Source: Areca catechu (taxonomy: Eukaryota; Streptophyta; Magnoliopsida; Arecales; Arecaceae). Taken from it: a stretch of DNA of 64,000 nucleotides. Below are positions 54,901-62,566 of the stretch, piece after piece. The DNA lies in the NCBI GenBank assembly GCA_021397845.1, contig CM038053.1:109033825-109097824 (forward strand), in the 5' to 3' direction. Numbering within the stretch: position 1 is the stretch's first letter; each line of letters opens with the position of its first letter. The position numbers and the translations under genes were made by a program. The notes under the pieces are model-generated. The model saw only the letters and a list, made by a program, of their open reading frames with translations, did not search any database and was not told where the DNA came from.

Positions 54901-55850
54901 TTCAATACTTTAAGCTTGTGGAGGTCCTGCAAAGATTTGCATATATGGTAACCACAAGCGGTATCCAATACCCAAGTATTTGATATAGACGAATTTAATG
55001 TCAATATAGTATGTATCTCATACATACCTTTTGGTGCGTCTGCCGCACCAGGCTTCACAGTTGCAAGGTAAGCCTTGCAATTCCTTTTCCAATGTCCCGC
55101 TTTGCCGCAAAAGAAACAGGTTGACTGTTTTGAGACCTTCTTTCCTTTCTTGTTCTTATTGATGCCACCCTTAGGGTTTAGTCTCCTGCTAAAACCCTTT
55201 TTGCCTGATTTCTTCTTATTGGTCTTATCAACAAGAAGAAGTGGAGCCTTTTCTTTCTTAACATGGCTCTCTGCTGTTTTTAACATATTTAACAGCTCAG
55301 GCAAGGAAGTGTTCAGTTTGTTCATGTGATAATTCAAGACAAACTGAGAAAATGACTCTGGGAGTGATTGCAGGATTAAATCCTGATTCAGCTCCCCATC
55401 CATAATAAACCCTAATTGACCTAATCTAGTGATTAAGTCAATTACCTTCAGGACATGATCCTGAACGGATGTACCCTCTGTCATCCTAGCACGGAATAAC
55501 TGCTTAGATATTTCGTATCTAGCAGTTCTGCTTTGTTCTCCATAAAGCTCCTTTAAATTGAGCATTATGGATTGAGTATCCATGCTTTCATGCTGCCTCT
55601 GTAACTCATTGGTCATAGAGGCCAGTATGATACACTTGACAGTGAGGGAGTCATTCTGCCACATTTTGTATGTGGCCATATCTTCCTGTGTGGCATCATC
55701 CCCTAGTGGATTAAGATTAGGGGTATCAAGAATATAAGAAAGTTTTTCTGAACTCAGTACAATCTTTAAGTTTCTCAACCAGTCCACATAGTTTGGACCA
55801 GTCAGTTTGTTGGTATCTAAGATGCTTCTCAGTGATAATGAAGATGCCAT
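51939..55850 (-). CDS. gag-pol: Intact Ty1/copia Gag-Pol polyprotein (1303 aa)
   Basis: The single open frame encodes all proteins needed for copy-and-paste movement. Gag (about 1-260) has a CX2CX4HX4C knuckle at C245, C248, H253, C258. The protease has D296-T-A. Integrase has H430/H435/C461/C464, then catalytic D491, D554 (SDRGGEY) and E590, the normal D-D(35)E spacing. Reverse transcriptase has D891 (QMDVKTAFLNG) and YVDD at 976-979. RNase H has D1148, E1189 and D1227. Length is normal for the group. The first methionine (MASSLSLRSILDTNKLTGPN) is shared with the broken copy. The stop falls 15 bases before the LTR. Angela/TAR lineage is inferred from RNase H and long LTRs. No missing key residue is seen. 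Confidence 0.95.
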   Translation of the reverse strand: MASSLSLRSILDTNKLTGPNYVDWLRNLKIVLSSEKLSYILDTPNLNPLGDDATQEDMATYKMWQNDSLTVKCIILASMTNELQRQHESMDTQSIMLNLKELYGEQSRTARYEISKQLFRARMTEGTSVQDHVLKVIDLITRLGQLGFIMDGELNQDLILQSLPESFSQFVLNYHMNKLNTSLPELLNMLKTAESHVKKEKAPLLLVDKTNKKKSGKKGFSRRLNPKGGINKNKKGKKVSKQSTCFFCGKAGHWKRNCKAYLATVKPGAADAPKGMYEIHTILTLNSSISNTWVLDTACGYHICKSLQDLHKLKVLKEGDFNLYGAGGDIIQAEAVGTYILKLPSGKILELENCYYMPKIIRNIISIPLLLKQGYVMDVTSTGCSIMLSNKIICSGIFSNGLLTLSSNDSIFHVNTKRKRKDFNDTLLWHHRLGHVNESRISKLYKEKFLDPYEYESLGTCESCLMGKMTKTPFTGHGERSTELLGLIHTDVCGPMTTQARGGYSYFITFTDDLSRFGYVYLMKHKSEAFDKFKEYQSMVEKQTGKSIKVLRSDRGGEYLSAEFLDYLKVNGILSEWTPPYTPQLNGIAERRNRTLLDMVRSMMCFTNLSISFWGHALETAVYILNKVPSKSVVSTPYEIWSGKKPYLKYFKVWGCPAYVKRNFGHKLEPRADKCLFVGYPKEGRGYLFYHPTEQKIFVSRHATFLEKEFILERGNGRTIELGEVQEIQIDNSQPLEHIVRTEPEHKTPPRRSDRVPRAPERYGFIIENNEAQVIQNDEPLTYTEAILSTDSDKWQEAMESEVDSMYVNQVWSLVDAPEGVNPIGCKWVYKKKIGADGQVETYKARLVAKGFRQKQGIDYDETFSPVAMLKSIRILLAIAAYHDYEIWQMDVKTAFLNGFLEEEVYMSQPEGFISKNKPNQVCKLKKSIYGLKQASRSWNIRFDETIKRFGFIKNVDEPCVYKKTSGSAIVFLVLYVDDILLIGNDIPMLQSVKVWLSNQFSMKDLGEASYILGIKIYRDRSKRMLGLSQSRYIDLVLKRFSMEGSKRGYLPMSQGIHLSKRMSPKTPEERERMNSIPYASAIGSIMYAMLCTRPDVAYALGIVSRFQADPGEDHWKAVKNILKYLRRTKDIFLVYGGSDLKLEAYSDSSFQSDPDDSKSISGYVFTLNGGAVSWKSTKQQTVADSTTEAEYIAVSEAAKEAVWMKKFITELGVVPQIENPVPLYCDNTGAVAQAKEPRAHHKSKHILRRFHLVREIVERQDVYIDRVDTKNNVADPFTKALPQRDFDRHLECMGLRFKGDWL

Positions 55851-56020
55851 TTATCTACATTTAATTAAGAACAATACATAAGCAAACAACCATGAAATGA
55901 TTTACATAATTAAATTAGGTCTTCAATTTAATTATGTCTCCCACTATTTTATCAAAAATCATAGCCCTCACTATGATAATCGAGAAGAACCCTGATCGGT
56001 TTTCTTAGTGAGATCGAGAT

Positions 56021-56348
56021 CCTTATAATTTATAAAAGATCTTGCAGACAACACAACAAATCTTTTATAAGTTGTAAGGTAGGAAAGTCTTCCAATTATA
56101 TCTCATATAATTCTCAAAAATAACTTGGCCTCTAGAACATTATAAGTCTTGCAGAATACACAACAAACCATAATGTTCTAGTTAAGTCAAGACCCTTTCA
56201 TTTCTATACAGTCAATATTCAAATATAATGCCCTTGTAGATAACACAACAAGGCATTATACTGAATATACTGTAAGGATATTTTGTACTAGACCAATATT
56301 ATGTCAATCACCCTATTAGGTCTTGCAGACAACACAACAAACCTAATG
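56021..56348 (-). other. Four constant-loop hairpins, leader 2
   Basis: In plus view, hairpin 1 (56021-56079) has a 10-bp perfect inner stem TATAAAAGAT/ATCTTTTATA that extends to 20 bp with two G-T pairs. Hairpin 2 (56133-56180) has TAGAACATTAT/ATAATGTTCTA. Hairpin 3 (56208-56273) has TATAATGCC/GGCATTATA and further pairs ACAGT/ACTGT. Hairpin 4 (56314-56348) has ATTAGGT/ACCTAAT. Every loop is 19 bases: CTTGCAGACAACACAACAA or a close variant. They lie between module M1 and the gag start in the transcript. Confidence 0.78.
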
Positions 56349-56446
56349 TGGTTCATAACACAGTAATGATCCAGCATGAAGGAAGGCCAACATATAGCAA
56401 TTTTTTAACACTAAGCATATAAGTCAAGATTTAAATATAATCAAAT

Positions 56447-56600
56447 CGGCCAGGCAAGTGGAAGAGATGTGGGAGTCCCCCCGTTGCTTTCCTAGACACC
56501 AATAAAAATTGGCCAGGTCAGTCAACGGAACCAATTAAAAACCACGATTCTCTTTACCTTCCCAGAACCACCTTTCTAGACACCGAATGATCAATTGTTC
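56447..56600 (-). other. Leader module M1, copia copy 2
   Basis: It is identical in arrangement to 48909-49065: minus-strand GGTGTCTAGAAAG, GACTGACCTGGCCAAT, ATTGGTGTCTAGGAAAGC, CTTGCCTGGCCG. Confidence 0.7.
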
Positions 56601-56745
56601 ATCATGACTAGTGATGCTTATTAGTTAAATATGCTATGACTTAATATGATTTTAAGAAGAGGGCTTTATAAAATTGCCAGCACATTCTTACATAAAAAAC
56701 ATATCATAATGATATCACTCTGATAAACATATATGTGCTAAGTGT

Positions 56746-56823
56746 GTCATCATACTAGGACAACCATTTACCACATAATGGATCCACCATTATGCCAGGG
56801 CAACCTTATTTCAGTATGATGAC
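56746..56823 (-). other. Leader module M2, copia copy 2
   Basis: Outer stem GTCATCATAC (56746-56755) with GTATGATGAC (56814-56823), inner stem CATAATGG/CCATTATG, and CTAGGACAACC (plus view) between them. Confidence 0.7.
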
Positions 56824-56849
56824 TTCAAAACTAATCATATCTCTATAAT

Positions 56850-56878
56850 AATTAGGGTTTGAGTGAAAAACCCTAATT
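56850..56878. repeat. Telobox-bearing hairpin in copia leader
   Basis: AATTAGGGTTT-GAGTGAA-AAACCCTAATT is a perfect 11-bp inverted repeat containing the AAACCCTA plant telobox motif on both strands. The copy in leader 1 is at 49316-49344. Confidence 0.7.
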
Positions 56879-57018
56879 AGTGGCATACATCAAAACATTA
56901 ACTATCATATATGCATTCCTTAAATTATGCTAAGCGTATCAGCATTCAAGGGTTTAAAACCCTAATTTCGATACTACAACAAAAATGCATATAATATGTT
57001 TTAACTGTAATAAGGATG

Positions 57019-57030
57019 GCTCTGATACCA
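57019..57030 (-). other. Primer-binding site (tRNA-iMet), intact copia unit
   Basis: TGGTATCAGAGC on the minus strand starts one base from the end of LTR 3. Confidence 0.9.
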
Positions 57031-57031
57031 C

Positions 57032-59459
57032 TGTTGGGGTTTCAAGTGCACCGCAGCGGAAGTGTAAATTTCAAAATGATGAAATTTGCACCGAAATCCC
57101 TTAGCCAAGATCTCCTTATATACTAATTAAAACATACATACTAACATTGTTAGAATTAGGGCACTAACCTTTTAACGCTAAGTCCAATTTTGATGTAGAA
57201 TCAGAACTTGGTGTTGAATGCTTCTTTTGATTTCACCAGGCGTCCAAATGTCCACCCTCCAATGGTGATCCACAAGATGATTGAACAAGATGCAAGCTTC
57301 TTCAAAGTTCCCTCACTTGAATTCTTATCCTCGAACTCAAGAGGACTATGGCTCTAAAACTTCAGGGTAGGGGCTCCTTACTTCCTTTCTTCCTTCTTCC
57401 TTTCCCTTTCTTAAGACCTTGTCCTAAGAATAAAACTCTTGTCTTAAAGGAGGAGATGGATTTAAGACACTAATGTCTTAAAGTAAAGGAAATAGAAACA
57501 GAGTAGGAGTTCCTTTCTTTTACCGATCAAGAGATTCTTCCTATCTCTTGTTTTGGACTTGAGTTTCAACAGAGAAGAGAACTCTGTAAGAGGGAAACTC
57601 TCTTTGTCCTAAACAAGCTAAGGAGGAATCAGTTTCCTGGAAAGAAAAGACAATAAAATAAACTCTGTTGTTCAAAAAAAAATCATCTGAACACCCGAGA
57701 CCTCTGTTGTTTAAATAGATTTCAGAGAGATGTCTTCTCAGAAGAACACAACTCTCCGTAAACCCCATTCCACTTTATCTCACGCCCCTTTCTTATTTCT
57801 CACGCCCAATCCACACATCTCACGGCCTTCCAGATTAAATCCCACGGCTCTTCTTAAAGGAAAAACCGCGGTGTTTTAAAAAGAAGAAAGTCGCGACTTT
57901 TCATCTCCGAAGAGATGTTACTTCGCGCGCCCGGGAGGAGTTAGCGCTTTCTCTCTTTCTCAAAATCCCATCAGCCGTTGGATTTTCATCCAAGGGGGGG
58001 GAGAAGGAGCGCTAATCACTTAAGAAGGAGGCCGCCCAAATAAAATCTCCGATGATTTTATTTGGGGCGCGCCAAGAGTCCATGCGCCATGGACTCTTCC
58101 TTAAGGCGCGCCAAGAGTCCATATGCGCATGGACTCTTGGTGTTTGGCGTGAAAAGCAAAAAGGGGGCGGGTGGGAGGCTAGCCAAGCTACATGGCTAGC
58201 CAATAGGGTTAGCCATATTCCCATATTTCTTAATTAGGGTCTAATTAGGTCCAATTAGAACCCAATTTGAACCAATCCGGAACCCTAATTCGAATCCGAT
58301 CCGAATAGAAGCTAGGGCTTGCAACACCTGCTAGAGTGTTATCTTGCAAAGACAATTTAATTCCAAATTAAATTCTTGATCAATCCTCTTAAGTGTGTGA
58401 CCCATTGGGTTCCACATCTAGCCAGCAGTGGGTTCGAATACAAGTTGACCTAATTTGATTAGAACTCTTTCTAATCGATTTAGGTCAAACCGGGCTTACC
58501 CGGATCGATCAATTAGGATTCTTCCTAACATGTGATCTTTGAACTTGATCAACCCACAAGACAAGATTGACGTCTAGCAACGTGTCATGTCTACCCGGAA
58601 GATATGGAAATTCTGGTGAAATACCAAAATTACCCTTCAGTAGAGAGTTACCGTACAATTAAATCTTTCGATCAGCCTGCACCCAAAATATAACTATGGA
58701 TATGGATATATGTCAAATCCAACATTATATTTGTTTCTAGCTCAATCTTATAATGATGATTCGATTATCTTGATATTAGAAACCATCTCTAATATCCTTA
58801 CTTTGATCAAAGATTCCCTGAATCATCATGCGATTGTTGACTAGCTGGATGCAATCTCCTCTTACTAAGAGTGATCGATTCCTTGTTGACCTACTCATTA
58901 CCTTCATATTCAATTCACCATTCCCAGTATCAATCCTGTGCATGTCTCAGTGTCATGATTAGGATTGAACCAAAGGATGGGTTCATGTACATAAGGTACT
59001 TATGGCAGTCTCAGGTCAAAAGATTACTTGTACCACTCCTACTATGAGAACCTTCTATTGACATGTAGCTAAGACTCCATTAGATGTTCTCAAGTTGGAT
59101 CATATCAGTGAACTCATTCTCCAATGAGCACCCACATCCCAGTATTAGTGTCATACACAAGTGACTGTGAGAGCAGTCACCCTTTCCAGTATACCCGGGG
59201 TGTGCTAGTCTTATCGGAAAAACCCTGATCCCCTATTCAGGGTTCCTTTGACTAGGAATACTTTAGATTAAGGTTTTAAGATTTTAGGTCTCACTGGTAT
59301 GATCTCATCATAACCCTAAAATCATAGCCCTAATCTATGGGGTTCATCATATAATAAACACAGCGTATGATAAAAAATAATGCCTTTATTTAGAAAATTA
59401 TCAATTACAATGGTTTGGGAGATACAACAGAGATTGGTTTGTAGGGCATATCCCTTTCA
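57032..59459 (-). repeat. Copia array LTR 3
   Basis: This is the 5' LTR of the intact unit. It opens TGTTGGGGTTTC and ends CCCTTTCA in plus view and is followed by TAAAC. Hairpin pair at 58074-58140. Confidence 0.92.
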
Positions 59460-60516
59460 TAAACCAACACGGATCTCTCACATGGTGTCACCATGATCCC
59501 TGCACCTATTTATAGAGCATCATCTCTTCATTACCGGGGGATTTCCATTTGAAGCCCAACCCATCATCCCTTTCCTCTTATTTTTTTCCAACCTCTCTTC
59601 GTCCCACTTTCTACCACCCTTCCAACATACGAGAAGGAGAGTTAGCCGGGGAGAGAGCCTTAGTTATTTTTATTTGTATTTTAACTCCAAGCCCTGTTAA
59701 TGGCATAGGAATTAAATCTTTTGTAATTAGATATTCCCTTTGCAATAAAAAAATTATTTTCTTTATTTAATTTGTTCTTTTTTTCTAATTTCAGTACTAG
59801 GATAGTTTCTTTTCTTGCAATTTATTTTATGCTATTTAAATTCCTGCAATTAGGGTAGTTTGTTTTTTTTTTTTTGCATTTAAATTTTATAATTTAAATT
59901 TCAGCAAGTAGTTAATTGATTTTAATTTTTTTAAAGTTTTATTTTAAAAACATATCTAGCTAAGTGATTATCCTAGGATCGTGATGAAGCTAGACCTTGA
60001 TTAAAAATCCTGTATTTGGGATCCTTCAATGTTTTAAATTCTTTAGAGTTTCTCCTTTGATCCTCTTGCTACTAATCTTGGTGGGCTATCATTGGGTCAT
60101 AATCCCTTTATAGTTTATATTCGACTTAGTGTAAGAAGGGTTCTAGGTAATAAGCTCACCAGATAGTTAATTTTTCCTTGTCAATACTCTTGATGGGTTA
60201 TTGTTGGGTTAGAGCCCTTTCATAATCCATACTTGAGAAATACAAGAGAAAAAGTGAAAGGGAAGGAAACCTTAGAAAGGCTTTATTAGTCATTAATCAA
60301 GCAAATTCAAAGATCCTAGGATTATTTTAATTGTTTATTTTTGAAGTTACATCTTTAGAATAATTTAGCAATTAATCTCCCAATCTTGTTAGAGCTCGCA
60401 TGAGCAAGGGATTTGAACATAGTTCAAAAACCCATTTTCTCAAGGGATCGACCTGTACTCACTAGACATGCTACTCTGCATACCGTGCACTTGCGGTTAA
60501 ACTAAAGTTCACATCA
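59460..60516 (+). repeat. Athila-type middle LTR, second piece
   Basis: It resumes with TAAAC-CAACACGGATCTC and contains the uninterrupted chromo1 target CCCTGCACCTATTTATAGAG (59494-59513). It ends TTCACATCA before a tRNA-Asp primer site. Together with 41492-41978 it forms most of one LTR; its left part was deleted with the chromo2 flank. Confidence 0.87.
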
Positions 60517-60521
60517 AATTT

Positions 60522-60539
60522 TTGGCACCATTGCCGGGA
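60522..60539 (+). other. Primer-binding site of Athila B (tRNA-Asp)
   Basis: TTGGCACCATTGCCGGGA is close to the tRNA-Asp complement and better preserved than in copy A. Confidence 0.8.
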
Positions 60540-61409
60540 AATTGGTATGTTTTAAATTATATTTTAAATTTCTTGCTCTTTGTGCTTTTAGTCTGATTTG
60601 CTAGCATCTTTATTTATTTTATTTTATTTTAAGTTGGTGAATGCTGGAAGTCAGGTATGCAATTTAAATTATTCTAGTTATTTTCAGCATATTATCTTGA
60701 CTTTAGTTTAGTTTTGTTTTCATTTAGATTTGTTTGATTTTTTTTTGTTTATGCATAGCATTCTTAAATCACTTTAAGGGCACGAACTTAAAAAAGATAA
60801 AGTGGGGGTTTTATCACCCTTCCTTAGCCCACAACAAGACTCTTTCATTTGTATTAACCCAAGCCTTTAAATAAAATTAATTAGATGCTGACCCAAGGGA
60901 CATCGAGCTCATTAGGATAAGGAGACCTAAGAGTTATACCAATCTAGATTCAATCATTGAATTGGTGTCTAGGAAAGTGGTTCAGGGATTAAGTCCCGAA
61001 GAAAGGCGATTACTTAATTGGTTCCGTTCGCTGACCTGGCCAATCCAATTGGTGTCTAAGGAAAGAAACAGGGGGACCCCTGCTAATCTTACACTTACTT
61101 GGCCAATTTAGTGAATTGGTCAAACTTGGAGTGTTTGAAGGTCGACTTAAAATAGTTAGGAGCTGTCTAGTTCTAGGTTACCCCTAGATAAGATTAATTT
61201 TGTATGAAACTTGTTTGAAGAATTTTAAAAAAATAATTAAAAAAATTAATTAAATTATTTTAGATATTTTCAATCTTGACTGCCCTGACATAAGGTTGCC
61301 TTGGCATAACTGGAAGTTATGTTGTATGGTTGTCCTAGGGTATGAAAAGGTTGAATTGATTTAGAATTTTTTAAGAAAGCTTCTAAATAAAAAACTAAAA
61401 AATATAAAT
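60540..61409 (+). other. Athila B leader with modules M0, M1 and M2
   Basis: M0 lies at 60773-60890 (GGGGGTTTTATCACCC, CCTTAGCCC), M1 at 60949-61130 (GGTGTCTAGGAAAG, GACCTGGCCAATCCAATTGG, TGTCTAAGGAAAG), and M2 at 61270-61358 (GGCATAACT-GG-AAGTTATG, GGTTGTCCTAGGGTATGA). In M2 the stem CATAACT/AGTTATG differs from the copia stem yet pairs. Confidence 0.68.
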
Positions 61410-62081
61410 ATGCGAAATTCAAAAAAAATAGAAGACAATAGATTTAGTGAATTCTCCAACTCCTACGTGGAGAAGGATATCTGCTCACTTGTTAGAACTG
61501 ATTTGATTCCTGTTTTAGATCCTACGACCTCTATGATGGATTTAACTAATCAAACCCAAATCCTTAAGGATTTATGTTATCTAGTTGGTTCTGTCCAACC
61601 TTCTTACATTAAGTTGCCTCAACCCATAACAAATAATTTTGAAATCAAACCTCAGATAATTAATATGCTTCCAAAGTTTACCGGAATAGAGGATGCATAT
61701 ATATTTATTAGGAAATTTAAAGAGGTTTGTGCAACTATGAGGCTGCAACAATTATCAGAGGACGAAATCAAGCTGAGACTAATCAACTTTGTCCTTAAGG
61801 ATAATGCTAAAAAGTGGCTTTATAGTCTTCCAAATCAATCTATCACGACCTGGGAGGGCTTTGCAAGAAGGTTCTAAAAGAAATAATTTCCTCATCATAA
61901 AATAGCTAAAATTAGAAATGAAATAAACCAATTTTATCAATTAGCTGGAGAGTCATTTTGGAAATACTTCGACCATTTCAAAAACATCTTAACCCAATGT
62001 CCATACCATGGAATAGAAATTTGGAGACTATGCCAAATCATTTATGAGGGTTTAGATTCCAATTCAAGAACAATGCTAAAT
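61410..62081 (+). pseudogene. Athila B Gag, N-terminal part
   Basis: The open frame 61410-61877 (155 residues) begins MRNSKKIEDNRFSEFSNSYV and includes LPKFTGIEDAYIFIRKFKEV and LKDNAKKWLYSLPNQSITTW, the start of a retrotransposon Gag domain. A stop at RF-stop-KK follows; the rest (to 62081) matches 16043-16250 of copy A but is cut off by the insertion. Confidence 0.8.
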
Positions 62082-62410
62082 GATGCGGGACAGAGATTGG
62101 ACTGGATCGCTGGTGAGCATGAAAGTCACCAGAGATTAGGATTTGCAAAGAAGGAGGAAAGAAGAGGGTGCAGGGTTAAGAAAAAATACTGGGGTTCACA
62201 TAGATTCCCCAAGAAGAAGAAGCACGTAGCAAAGGGGCTCACACAGATGTCCTAGAAGAACAAGCACATAGCAAAGGGTCTCACATAGATGCCCTGGGCT
62301 CACACAGATACCCAAAATCAAGGATCACACAGAAACCCTGGGAAGATGGAGAAGGGATCATATAGATACCCTAGGATCACACAGATCCTTCACACAGAAC
62401 AATAGAAATT
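62082..62410 (-). repeat. LTR-like segment with short repeats
   Basis: The minus strand ends TCTGTCCCGCATCA, an end like those of the other chromovirus LTRs. It carries repeats around CACACAGATACCC / CTCACATAGATGCCC (plus view, 62190-62400), like the GTGTGAGG repeats of the chromo2 LTR, and a GAATAAAAT poly(A)-like site at 62406-62414. Confidence 0.5.
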
Positions 62411-62566
62411 TTATTCATCCATCCTTTCCTCGAACTGATCAAACCTAGCATCCAAACATTCCAGTCGCTCAATCATAGATCTCATAAGGGTTTCCATACT
62501 AGTGTCCATGGATGAACTTGGTTGGTCTTGTGAAGGGTGGTAAGGAGTTCCTGATCTAGTTGTCAT
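62411..62566 (-). pseudogene. Gag start of chromo3 (truncated)
   Basis: MTTRSGTPYHPSQDQPSSSM opens as in chromo1 (MSTRNGVPYQP), then a short coiled coil MIERLECLDARFDQFEERMD. It stops where the LTR-like segment begins, so capsid, knuckle and pol are lost. I place the start at the family-conserved methionine, not at the upstream in-frame one at 62644. Confidence 0.7.

Larger units (their letters stand above)
51925..57031 (-). mobile_element. Copia array internal region 2 (intact)
   Basis: It contains primer site (57019-57030), a 1.17-kb leader and the intact gag-pol. With LTR 2 and LTR 3 it forms a structurally complete element. Confidence 0.92.
41979..59459 (-). mobile_element. Three-LTR Ty1/copia array (Angela/TAR-like)
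   Basis: Three LTRs of about 2.43 kb (41979-44403, 49498-51924, 57032-59459) alternate with two internal regions. The whole block is flanked by one exact duplication, TAAAC (41974-41978 and 59460-59464). It is thus a single insertion that gained a unit, most simply by unequal LTR recombination, or that integrated as a multimer. The polyprotein resembles BARE-1-type elements in its RNase H region (VADSTTEAEYIAVSEAAKEA). The right-hand unit (51925-57031 with its LTRs) looks intact. Confidence 0.92.
60517..62081 (+). mobile_element. Athila-type internal region B (truncated)
   Basis: It repeats the first 1.55 kb of region A: primer site, leader with M0, M1 and M2, then gag. It is interrupted at 62081 (AACAATGCTAAA), within the capsid-coding part, by chromovirus sequence in the opposite orientation. 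Confidence 0.88.

Noticed and set aside
56021..56348. CRISPR-like regularity of the repeated 19-base sequence in the copia leader
   Set aside because: Spacing is irregular, the repeated part is the hairpin loop and each copy has its own inverted arms; the host is a plant. No CRISPR array.
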